Positions 53,420 through 63,306 of a stretch of DNA of 64,000 nucleotides are shown here, piece by piece (the stretch's first letter is position 1; the number at the start of each line of letters is the position of its first letter). The DNA is taken from NCBI GenBank assembly GCA_013433145.1, contig CM024188.1, positions 9,042,345 to 9,106,344 on the forward strand. The letters run 5' to 3'. The DNA comes from Ascaris suum. Taxonomy: Eukaryota; Nematoda; Chromadorea; Rhabditida; Ascarididae. The position numbers and the translations under genes are program-made. The notes beneath the pieces are model-generated. The model ran no database searches. It worked only from the letters and a program-made list of their open reading frames with translations, and was not told the DNA's origin.

Positions 53420-54120
53420 AGGGAAAGGAAGGTTTGCGGAGAAAGGAAATGATGAAGTGTTGACTCTTTATAGTCAAGAGACCTGGGGAGGCAGGTGCAA
53501 AGACAAACAAAATCGCTGAAATGTGGGCCTATAAATATACATGCTTACAGGGCGAAACATCGGAAGATGCAAAATACGACGATCGTCTTGCGTGTGCTGA
53601 TGTGAATGCGGCTGAGGAAAAACCCGATAACTAGTTAGCTAGCAGTTTCGTCGTTTGTTTAGTGCGAGGCAAGTACAAGTGTTTTTTTAAACTTTAGAGA
53701 TTTTTTTCTCCTTTCTAGAAGCAGGTATGCCTTCACTTTTGACATAACTTTACTTCGGAGGACCATGAATTTTGTGGCGCTATCCTACACTTCCATTAAT
53801 ATTTCCTCCTAAAACAATGTCAGTGCGTATTGTTTTTTGTGACTATTTATACTCAGCATACTTCCATATCAGTTGATCACGTGCACAGGTAAATGGTTTA
53901 CCTGCTGACGCTTGAGGGGATCTAGGTTATGGTTTCCTATTTTAGCTCTAGGGCATATCGTGACCCTGTAAACTGCTCCGCCAATTTCATCCGCGAGGTT
54001 TGTGAATAAATTCGCGAATAACAAGAACGAATTTCCTCGCATACATGCTCGTTTGACTTTTTTCCCCAGAAATTTGCTTTCCTTTCTTTTCGAAAATCGT
54101 TGGTCCTGTTAGGTCACTCT
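53420..54120. other. No supported gene
   Basis: Between the polyG tract and the minisatellite only short frames are present. No motif, RNA gene or element end was recognised. Confidence 0.4.
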
Positions 54121-54610
54121 TCATTTCTCTTCTTCAACTAGGGTATGGGTCCTTCTTGGGAAAATAATCCTCGTCTTCCTTCTCCATCGAAGCATACGTC
54201 GTTTTTTGCAACAGTTCTTCATTTTCCTCCTCCGTGTGGGCTAGACATCGTTTTTGGGAAGTTTCTTCTTCATTTTTCTCCTTCGGTTGGGGTACGTATC
54301 ATTCCCAGAAAGTTTTCTCCTCATCCTCTTTTTTTTGAGACATGAGTCCTTCTTGGGAAAATTCCTCCTCATCTTCCTTTCGCAATGCTTGTCCCTTCCA
54401 AAAAATTTTTTCCTGATCTCCCTTCTTTGATTGAGATGTGCATCCTTGGGAAATTTCCTCCTCATCTTACTTCTTCAGTTGAAATAGGCGTTCTCCTTCG
54501 GAAATTTCCTGCTTATCATCCTTCGTCGGTCGGGACACGCGTCCGTTTCAGAAACTTTTCTCCTCATCCTCCTCCGGCTAGAGTACGCGTCCTTCCTGGG
54601 AAATGGCGAA
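54120..54610. repeat. Pyrimidine-rich ~48-51-bp minisatellite, about 9-10 copies
   Basis: The + strand repeats a unit containing CCTTCTTGGGAAATTTCCTC, then CTCATCTTCCTTC and a variable GG-A-ACGCGT link. GGGAA/AGAAA blocks recur near 54,158, 54,256, 54,307, 54,355, 54,403, 54,449, 54,500, 54,551 and 54,599, mostly 48-51 bp apart. Since the period is close to a multiple of three, both strands show repeated 16-17-residue peptides (for example LGKFPPHL on +, MRRKFPK on -). These frames follow the repeat and are not called as genes. Confidence 0.85.
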
Positions 54611-57440
54611 TGCTGCATGTGCTGAAATTTATAACTGAAGTCTGTATTCGTTAGCTGAGGTTTGCAGTGAAACTTCTACAGCCTAGTATTGCTACTAGTT
54701 ATCCGAAAAAGTAGGCAAGCTGTCGCCCGAAACTTCTGTTGCTGACCGGGTTGGAGCGGATATCAGTCAAGATGGCTGAAGTTGTGAGGAAATTTGTTGA
54801 CCTAGGAAAATTACTTGCATTTTCAGGATGGAAACACGTAGAAACATTCTGGAAAACCAGCCAACACTTGCAAATTTTCCTAACCAAATCATAGGAAAAG
54901 TGGTGGAGGAGGGGCACTCTCTTATCTCTGCACATCTGTGTGTCAGTATTTATGCCCCGTGAGATGTTAGCTCCTACCGACAAATCTGGTCAACCATCTG
55001 AAGTTAGAGCGTGCTTTATTTTATTCTAATGAAATTTGCTTTCTTCTTTTATGCCGCATATTTTCCTTTTCTCTTTTTGCTGTTCGAAGGCATAACTTCA
55101 AAGAATGGTAAGAAGTCCAACCTGTCAAACGTTGAGAGACTTGCTTTCTCGTAAACTTTGTTATTTTTATTTCTTTCATTTTGAAGCCCTTAAGAATTTG
55201 CCTGACTTATCTGCTTCTGCGATTCATCGATGCATGACTTATCTACTTCTGCAATACTTATTTCCGTTTTCATACCAGTGCGGAATTTATTCTACTGTCT
55301 ATTCATTTTACTTGTAATACACCCACCATTATGGCTTTAGCCCTCTCGATGTGAGGAATTTTACTTTGAAATAGAAAGCATCCAAATTCGAGAACTTTTA
55401 TTTAAAGATCCATCCTAGCACTTGTGAGCACAGAAGGTGTTGCCATCGATTGAACTACTTGCTATTGGTTCGCTCTTGGATGCGATCATTGGCAAGGAGC
55501 TTTATTTATATAAGTTTGCGGATTTTTTGAAAGCGTTGTTGTTTTGTTTTGCCGTGGTATAGTTCATAGAGAGTCTGCAATCTGAAAACATCTTGAGCTT
55601 TCCTGTAAAGGAAGGGATCTTTTGTGTGAAAAAATGGCTAACTGCGAATGTCCCTATCCCATTGGAAAGGGGCGTGCGGTCGATTCTTCCCTAAAACGAA
55701 GGGTTCGCAATTCGCTAGTGCTTCCATAAATATGCAGCAGCATGCTTACGAGACCTCAGCATTGCCTGGCAGTGGAGTGACCTGTCTTGCTACCTTTTCC
55801 TCTACTAGTTTTTGGCGAATTTCGGTCCCTTACAAGGAATAAAAGACCAAGGAGTTAATTTATATGGAACTTTCCATTCCCACCTCGAAAGAGTTTTTAG
55901 CATGGGAGGATCGTTGTAGAGATATTCAGCTCTTCGTGGTTTATTCAAACACATTAATAAGCGGAGAAACATGCATTTTTAAGCAGTTGGTGGTGAAATG
56001 ATTAGCATTCTTTTCGCAAGATGCACGTTCAGAAATATACTACGGTATTTTGAGGGAGGAGGGGTTGTGATCATAAAATCAGGAGCGTGTATTTGCGATG
56101 GATAATTACGTGTCTTCCTGTCATACTTTCTGTTAAATTTAGCTTGAACTGAACGAATGAGGAAACGGCAAGTGATATGAAAAAGAAATGCTTAAGAAGT
56201 TAAGTTTCGATCAGTGAACGGTTGAATAACGACTTCTCAAGCGTTTTGAGGCTAGTCATCATGAGAGGATCTATCAGAGCTTGGTCATATTGGTTGCTCG
56301 TAAACAGTTTATTGGTTGCAATTCTCGATCTCATATTTGGCTTATTACTGGAGTTCGGTGCGTTTTTCTTTTTCAGTGGCGTATCGTTGCCACGTAAACG
56401 GCATCCGTTTCAAAACGTATTTTTGCGTTCGTTCAGTCATTTGATGAGTTGATTGTAATTCGGTCGTTTTGCACCTCGTATTGTGTAGTATTCATTTTCG
56501 TAGTACTTGATACTTGCAACGGCGTATGTTAGCTGCTAATGGGAGAGGAGCAGAAGAGTACATCCTCTTTTAATGAACTGGAGCAGAAGTCTCTCAGTGA
56601 ACTAGGGTAGACGATTTGAGTAGACCTCTACTTATATCGCTCTTCCACCTCCTCTCCTCCATCGGATAACCTGCATTCGCTGAGTTCTCCTCTTTCCTCC
56701 CCTACGTAACTTCCACTTTAACTTGACTGTTCCAAAAATATAGTCTTCACTATTTGATCACGTTCGCTTCAAACGCCGACATAGACCTTTTTTTGTTGCA
56801 TTCGCATTGGTTATATGAAGCTTTTGAACACCTTGCAAGGATGGAATTTGTGTTGGAAAAAGTAAAAAAACCTAACAATTTCTAATTTACGGGACTCAGA
56901 GCACCTCAGAATTCTGCAGCAGTGAAGAAATAGCAGGAAATGTTGAATCAAACTCTACGGCGCCGAATCTCCCCTTTCACTAACAGACCTGCTGAAAGCA
57001 TGTCTTATCGTCACCCATACTATTGGGCCATCTGTGCGTTTTCTCAAGTCTTTCGCCTCTTATTGCTTTTATATCTCCCTCACCTTGTTGTTTTATCGAA
57101 ATGTAATTTTAATAAAGCTTACTGTGCTTTTCACACGTATGTATTTTCCGACGGAAAAATTCGCACCAATAATGTGACGTTCTCAAAATTGGAAACCCAC
57201 AGAAACTTTTCTGCACAGGTGCTGCCTTCTTATTACTATTGATGATGTTACCAAGTGCTGGGAAGGGGAAGGGTGCCTTTGCAGCTGAGGAAGAAGGGCA
57301 TTTATTGCTTAAGGGTGAAACTTCATATAATATATCAAGCTTGCATTAGTGAGCTTAATTGTCACATTAGTGAACTAAAAAGCACTGTCCTCTACTTCTA
57401 CGACTGCTTTTTTCATAATATTTAATCATTAATCATAATC
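54610..57440. other. Mostly intergenic; a few weak coding-like patches
   Basis: Weak + strand candidates are 54,828-54,962 (an ATG two bases after a TTTTCAG acceptor, 44 codons starting METRRNILENQP), 55,634-55,729 (ATG, 31 codons starting MANCECPYPIGKGR) and 56,261-56,362 (a hydrophobic stretch WLLVNSLLVAILDLIFG before a GTGCGT donor). None is recognised, and frames this short arise by chance. No repeat or RNA gene was seen. Confidence 0.3.
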
Positions 57441-57444
57441 CTTT

Positions 57445-57693
57445 TTGCATCTTTACAATTCAAATTCGCCTGCTGCTCGATTTCGGCCGATTGAGCGAGG
57501 ATCGTCCGAGCGGTGCGAATGTGCACCGGTGTCCACGCCTAACGATTCAAATGCGCAACTAAATAATAACAGCAAGTATTCGTACTTGACGTGTGAATGG
57601 GACGTACGTAACCTTATAAAAGGTGGTGAGCATAAACTCGAGCCATTCGTTGGTTTCGTCCGTTGTGAAGACTGGTGGGTTCCTCGACTTTGA
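57445..57693 (+). CDS. Candidate coding segment
   Basis: An open frame of 82 codons contains FRPIERGSSERCECAPVST and YSYLTCEWDVRNLIKGGEHK and stops at TGA 57,691-57,693. A possible donor AAAAG/GTGGTG lies at about 57,630. Composition suggests coding sequence, but no clear acceptor precedes it and the family is unknown. It ends about 120 bp before the next gene's ATG, so it may be the tail of an upstream gene. Confidence 0.3.
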   Translation: MHLYNSNSPAARFRPIERGSSERCECAPVSTPNDSNAQLNNNSKYSYLTCEWDVRNLIKGGEHKLEPFVGFVRCEDWWVPRL

Positions 57694-57815
57694 CGATCGT
57701 TCGATCCATTTAAGATGCCTGTTGCGGTCCTGTTATATAGTTTGCATGATTTTTGGCGTGTTTGTTATTGTGTATTGGAAGATTTGTGACAGTCCGTCAC
57801 TGAATCAGCCTTTGT

Positions 57816-58116
57816 ATGGGACACATTGATTACGTATTCGACGTAACATGTCCAAGAGATGCAGAGCAGTTTCTCACTTCGAGGAATCTCCTTTTTCGAA
57901 CTTTTTCAAGCAACTACAAGGTGAATACGGTGAATACCACAATTGAAATCATTGAATAGAATAATTCAGCCGAGGCGTTTAATCCTTCAAGTATTGCTTC
58001 GAACGTGCCGTGAAGGAACGATCGAACTCACGATCAACACCAATGCAACAGACAAGCGTCGACTTCTACGAACAGGATATAGATTGATGTACCTCCCACA
58101 TGTGATATGGATCTAA
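57816..58116 (+). CDS. Small two-exon gene, 83 residues, family not recognised
   Basis: Exon 1 (57,816-57,920) starts with ATG seven bases after a TGAATCAG acceptor, as expected for a trans-spliced nematode mRNA, and encodes MGHIDYVFDVTCPRDAEQFL... (35 codons). A 49-bp intron (GTGAAT...ATAATTCAG), of typical nematode size, joins in phase 0 to exon 2 (57,970-58,116), which ends with LMYLPHVIWI and TAA. The product is basic in its second half (PRRLILQVLLRTCREGT..., TDKRRLLRTGYR), with no signal peptide or membrane helix. I do not recognise it. The 83 residues could be complete, or the reading could continue if a donor near the end is used. Confidence 0.55.
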
Positions 58117-58452
58117 CGGACGGACGTTGCAGTCGTGTCTCACAAAGATTTATTCCCATCCATTTTTATAAAGCAAGGAGACAGTAAAAAAAAAACGGAA
58201 TAGAAAGGTACATGAAAAGCATAAGACTGACAAGATTCAAAATTATGTTTGAGCACACGGCAAAACCCAGAACTGGTATGTTGGCATGATACAGTTCCGG
58301 ATAGACGTTAAGAGCAGGTATAACAGTTGTTAGTCGCTAATGCTGCAGATAAACAAAACCGACCATGACCGGCCAACGCGGCAGACGTACTGTCGTTTGG
58401 GAAGGAAATCCAGTGAGCGCCAACTTGCATGGGTGCATTTAAGAGCGAGAAG

Positions 58453-58915
58453 CTATTCAGGATGAGCTCCGTGCTGCCGTTCTTGCGATCGTATATCGCG
58501 ACGTAATGATCTCACGGAGGTCTCGTAAACCAGCAGCGATTTTTGTTTTATAAGGCGTATGGTGGTTTCCTCAGTAGCGATGGCATTCTGACGACGTTTC
58601 TGACGATGGCAAAAACTACCTAAATGTCGGCAGTAAGCATTTCTCAACCTCATTTTCGAGCATTCTGTGTCTGTCAGCGAAAGCATCAACATGTCCACCC
58701 AGAAATGCTGAAGGTCGCTTCATTCATGCAAATCTTGGATGCGTCAACGATACTCCGAGTTCCCAGCGAATAGTTAAAGGAAAATAAGAAGGTCGATGTC
58801 GTTTGCAGCATTGCTAGCATAGCATGTCTAGCTATGCGTGAAGTTTCTGATTCGAGATCGAGGTAGAAAAAATGTGCTCCCAGTAGCTTTTCCAGCATTC
58901 TTTCCTTAGTGATTT
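58453..58915 (-). pseudogene. Probable coding sequence on the - strand with frame break
   Basis: Reading the - strand, an acceptor-like TATCCAG (near 58,921) opens a frame with ERMLEKLLGAHFFYLDLES, then HAMLAMLQTTSTFLF and SIVDASKICMNEATFSIS, ending at a stop near 58,686. One base out of frame, the sequence continues GHVDAFADRHRMLENEVEKC. A third segment (NAIATEETTIRLIKQKSLL to GAHPE, stop 58,453) follows. The frame breaks at a GGG run (about 58,700) and again near 58,615. Either two tiny introns, sequence errors, or a pseudogene would explain this. No family is recognised. Confidence 0.35.
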
Positions 58916-58919
58916 GATC

Positions 58920-60235
58920 TGGATAGCATTGGCATAAAACACTGATGCTTTCTCAGCCCATAGTCCAAGAGGGCACGCAGGAACCATTAGTGTTAATGCG
59001 ACTGCATTCGTTCATTGGTGCAACTACGCTTAAAATTTATAGACGAATTTTTTGCACTAAAAGCCAAATCAACAAATGGGAGAGGTTGGTTTTCTATCAC
59101 TCGTTATTAACCACTCGCTGAATTCAAAGAATTGCTGAAATGAACACAAGTGCTCTTGCTCAAAATATTCGCCAAGACTGGGTGAACCGCACTGGAATGA
59201 CGCAATGTGTGATGCTTTAGGCTTTAGATGGCTGACTTTGCAAGAATTTAACTTATAGCTTCAGTGGTCGAGGTAAATAAATTTATAGCTTATTTCTTAT
59301 TCCCCAGCGTTGAGGTTTGGACTTGTCAATTGTTATCCTTGCAGAATTTTGCTATTTAACAACCCCACACCCCCACACCCACTTTGTAAGGGTTCTCTGC
59401 AGTGTTTTCTTATCGCACAGAGCTGTCTTTTTGTCATACTGTGTTTTCCATACATGTATTCCAGGTGAGTGTCTTTTGTTGATTAATGGTTTAGCACTAT
59501 TATTCGCGCTTGAGAGAGATTGTGATTTGGAGGTGAAGATCAGCGATGAGCAATAGCACTCATAGGTTGGTGGCAAAGAATTCTCAACTACGATCTTTAT
59601 AACGCAAGTGTGCTGAACATTGCCTTTAAGCCTTTGCTACCTCTTCTTGCTCAATGCTTCGTTATTTACTTTTATTGTTTGGTGACGTTATTCATAATGA
59701 CATATAAATTCCATCAAAAATGTTCAAAAAACTTCATTCGTTGGGGATCAGATAAAACCGTCGCCAGGCCAATCACTAGAATACCGTCAACTGGTTGCTG
59801 ACCCGACTGTTTTCCAAAATCGCTAGGGGATCCTTAAATGTCTTTTGAAGTCCTCTTGAACTTAGCGCCATCGAGAAGTGTCGGTCCCCACACCCATTAG
59901 CCAGAAAGAAAAGATGCTCGTGCAACTCTGATTAACTCAGCCCTGCGTACTGAATTACACCTCTTTAAGCAACTTCCGCCAAATATAGCGGTTGCGCATA
60001 TTTTCGTTTTCAGAAGTCGATTAGAAGAACTTCACTCTACTAGGTACTGAGTTCGTTTATTGCAGTATAAGTTCATGTTTATGCAGTTATCTACATTCAC
60101 ACTTTCCTTTAGGGGACCCCATTTCTTCTGTCATACCATATTACTCTTGTCCTTTTCACTGTATATGTGTTGCCTTGGAAAGTTCTTCCAAAATTCACAG
60201 CGATGTGTAGAAATGCAAAGTTGTCCACTTTCTGA
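58920..60235. other. Little support; one possible terminal exon
   Basis: At 59,465-59,556 on the + strand, a TATTCCAG acceptor is followed by about 30 codons (ECLLLINGLALLFALERD...) ending at TAG. It may be a last exon or the product of chance. The rest (including 59,317-59,460 and 59,557-60,235) shows only short frames. Simple CCCCACA repeats are at about 59,361-59,380. Confidence 0.3.
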
Positions 60236-60427
60236 CTAAATGAAACCGTCTGTCACTCCTTGTCCAAAAAATGTATAGTGGGATCGGCTGAGGCGGCTGT
60301 TGCTCTGCAGTGGCGTTCGCTTATTTTCGCCTCGTTAGGGATGCGGACAGGCATTATCAACGCCTCGCTGTTTGATCCTTCGTCAGGAAAAGGAGTCCGG
60401 GATAGGTATAGTCACGAAGGCTTTTGA
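60236..60427 (+). CDS. Open coding-like segment, no ATG seen
   Basis: A stop-free frame of 63 codons contains VGSAEAAVALQWRSLIFASL and GMRTGIINASLFDPSSGKG and stops at TGA 60,425. A CTCTGCAG acceptor ends at about 60,311 and a GGATAG/GTATAG donor lies at about 60,406, so the true exon may be 60,312-60,405. Base composition is richer in G+C than its neighbours. The family is not recognised. Confidence 0.4.
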   Translation, partial: LNETVCHSLSKKCIVGSAEAAVALQWRSLIFASLGMRTGIINASLFDPSSGKGVRDRYSHEGF

Positions 60428-61023
60428 GGTTGTAACTTTTTACCTTCTTAGATAATGTGTTGTTTATGATTGTTTGGAAAATAGGGTAATAGTCATCTAA
60501 GCGGTAATAGTTAAAATTCTACCTGAGTTAGCAATTACCGTTGTTTTGTAATTATTCAGCCGACTCCTGCAGCGAATGTGAACAGACGATGAACGATAAT
60601 AATTAAATGGTGCAGCAAAAGGGCGGCATAGAGACCAATTGTTGATATTGTAAGCATTCGTCGTGAAAGCGCCCGGCCATGCGGGTTATGTGCTCTTATG
60701 CTAACGGCGTTGTTTTCTACGAATTTGGATTGAGTTTGAAGTTTGTCTTGGGATTACCTGGAAATCATGCGGGGTCTAGAAGGCTTTAATGACCGATTTT
60801 TTCTTGATGTTTACGATTTACGAGTCATGGATGTAGGCAGTGTGACCTAGCAAAGTCTGGGATTGTGGAGTGAATGTTAGTAAATGATAGATGGCTAGGT
60901 TTGCTCACTATGTGTTGATCCATACCAGGTAAGGAATTTGTTGTAGGTGTTATTCGTTCTACCGTCTATCTGACCGTTGGATCTGCCCCATGGCTTAATA
61001 TGTAACTCGTGTTTTAATGTTTA

Positions 61024-61356
61024 CCTCGACGAGCGTCGACGTTGCCTGTCTACGAGTCCATTGTGCAGGAGCGGGAAGCTGCAGCCGCCAAGCTCCTTCA
61101 GCCTGAATGTGGCTCTTGTAATGGGGGTGTAACTTTGCAATTCTAGGTCTCACCTGTGAGAAAATGTAACATTACTCGTAAGGAAGTGTGACTTTTGCTG
61201 GGCTGCAAGCACTATTTCGGCGCGCTGCACGGTTTGCCGCCCGACATCCTGGTCATGTTCACTGATCTGCAGTCAACAACTACACGAACCCGACAACTAT
61301 ATGAACTCGTAACATCTTCCTCGACTTCCTTCCTTCGCCTTCCCCTCCCCCCTTAA
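61024..61356 (+). CDS. Two-exon coding segment with a Cys pair, 3' end of a gene
   Basis: Exon A (up to 61,128) reads STLPVYESIVQEREAAAAKL then LLQPECGSCNGG and ends at donor GGT/GTAACT in phase 0. After an 81-bp intron, exon B (61,210-61,356) reads HYFGALHGLPPDILVMFTDL..., then a Thr/Arg/Ser tail, and stops at TAA. The CGSC pair with nearby His residues could bind zinc, but there is no complete RING, B-box or other known finger. The region is GC-richer than flanking DNA. The start of the gene is not located; the 60,236-60,427 segment may be upstream sequence of the same gene. Confidence 0.4.
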
Positions 61357-61399
61357 CCCATCTGAATAGGATGTCGACTCGTGCGGCGTGCTAAACTGC

Positions 61400-62190
61400 G
61401 CAGCTCTTACAAATACATCACGTTGACACTTAGTAAACGCAGTTTCTTTCTATTGCATAGTGGTGTTACAAAGTGTGGTATGACCGCCAAACATTTACAC
61501 GGGTCACACGGATCACATCAGACCCACCGAGGGCTTAGTAACAACTGATGCTGCAAAGCAAAACTCACAGTGATACTCACCACCGAGATCGGTTCGGTAC
61601 AATTGACGTGACGCTTCTCAAAGCAGCAGAGAGGAGTCGCTCAAACGGGAACCTGAAAAGACACAATATGACACAATTCTATGTGGCTCATTGTCGAAAC
61701 CGATTCCAAGGATTAATTTTGGAATGAAAAGAACGCTGTCCTAAGATTCGTCCTAAAGGCTCTGTAGTTTGCCGACGCTTTCGAGATTTAGGCGCGAACC
61801 TCCGAGAACCTCGATTTCTGTCTACAAAGTACGACTTCGGTGAGATGAGGATACCTGGATAGAGCCGTCAGATCGTTATTGTGTATAAAAGCAACGGGAG
61901 GAGACTGCAATGATGTCGACGGCTAGCACTTCATTTCAAGTCTTCACAGTGGTGTTGAAATCACCAATGGGGCATAACTATGCCGCGGCTGGTCGATTTC
62001 GGTACTGATGGCTTTGCATCTTGCTAGAAACGCTGCTCGAATCCGGTGCCGCGACATTTGCGCCTCTAATAATTGCGCCTTTAGTAAATGACCAACGGTT
62101 CATAGATTACGTGTGTGTCTACCCCTTGGGTTGGATTGGTTTTTTTTTTAAACATCGCACCTGCCATTTTAGCGTTAACTGATGTTTCAG
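61400..62190. other. No firm gene; possible small exon
   Basis: A short exon-like piece at about 61,950-62,000 (after a CTTCACAG acceptor, reading VLKSPMGHNYAAAG before a GTCGAT donor) is the only candidate. The remainder has stops in all frames at short intervals and no recognised repeat. Confidence 0.25.
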
Positions 62191-62480
62191 CTTGCGGCTG
62201 TTTCCTTGGGGCGCAAGTGCCAGAACTACAGCTTTCTCGCTGAGGTTCGTAGGCGCAGTCTGTTTCCGTATTTCTCCTTAGGAGACAATTTCAGATGATT
62301 AATGCTTCATTGAGGTTTGTGAGGCTGAAACTTTGCAACCTTTTAAAATTTGCAGAGAAGTGTTATGTGACGTTTCTCTGTGCCCACATTCCAAATTCGC
62401 CTGAATGCCCTCCCTTGTTTCTCGTGCCCTTCCCCCCTCATCCCTCCACCCCTCTGAATTGTACTACGTTGATACGTTAA
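62191..62480 (+). CDS. Candidate two-exon segment
   Basis: A TGTTTCAG acceptor is followed by 18 codons (LAAVSLGRKCQNYSFLAE, 62,191-62,244). A 50-bp intron with a CAATTTCAG acceptor then joins in phase 0 to 62,295-62,480 (MINASLRFVRLKLCNLLKFA... ending TTLIR, stop). Intron size and motifs are typical of nematodes, but the protein is not recognised and its proline-rich end (after about 62,400) may be UTR read through. Confidence 0.3.
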
Positions 62481-63270
62481 ATGTCACATAGCGATCTCAT
62501 ACTCGACAGGTTTCATTTGCAAAATAATTATTGAGGCGTAGTCAAGCCATGCAGACGCTCTTATCAGAATGCCATCTGGTTAAAAGTACTTTTCTTTCTT
62601 GAGCAAAAGGTCTAGGTCATTTCTATATGGACCATGGCTGGTCCTTAGTGTTGTATGAATCGATGACGCGTCGATACTCGAGGTCGTTTCCCGTTCCTCC
62701 AACGAAGCGGCACCCAGTCAGATTCACTGAAATTAATTCATTGAGTTTGCAAATTGCCACATCCACTCGACTGGATAAATGTTTGGCATTGAGCTGAATA
62801 AAGTATGACCTCTTCGAATATTAGTAGTGAGGATCTGTCCGCTCGATGAGTACAGAGAGCGATATTACCTGCTGTTATTTTCACACGTGGTGCATTTTTT
62901 GAAAATGCACCGAGCAGCCAAACTGCAATAAATTGGGCCACCCCGTTTATGATCATTGGAAAAAGACCACCCAAATATTTATCATCCCGTTCACTAGGAG
63001 AGGTATGTTGCATTTTGTAAGTTCAATCTGCTCGTTGCAAGTCAGTTGCCTTAATCGCTCTGTGAATGATTCGCATCGTTTTCTTTCTGCGTGTTTCGTT
63101 CGCATAGAATCGATACTCTTGATGACCGAAGTCACAAGGCGCCACTTTCCAGATTAAAGACCGCCGAAAAATTTCGCTATTTTCTTTGAAGATAATACTG
63201 ACGTGACTTTGCAATGTGTTAGTTCGAAAAAACATTGTCGTAATTTCGCACTCGTCTCCTTTTTTTTCAA
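62481..63270. other. Intergenic, upstream of the MEPCE-like gene
   Basis: Only overlapping short frames are present on the two strands (for example - 62,738-63,013 and - 63,023-63,508, the latter being the complement of MEPCE exon 1). Promoter elements for the right-hand gene probably lie here; none can be named. Confidence 0.4.
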
Positions 63271-63282
63271 GGCTGCAGTCTG

Positions 63283-63306
63283 CTATATTCTTCAGTACGA
63301 TCATCA
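63283..63306 (+). promoter_or_regulatory. Probable trans-splice or 5' UTR acceptor
   Basis: A polypyrimidine-like ATATTCTTCAG lies 12 bases before the ATG at 63,307. In nematodes this arrangement is usual for spliced-leader addition. It supports 63,307 as the start of the MEPCE-like reading frame. It could also be an ordinary intron acceptor in the 5' UTR. Confidence 0.5.
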
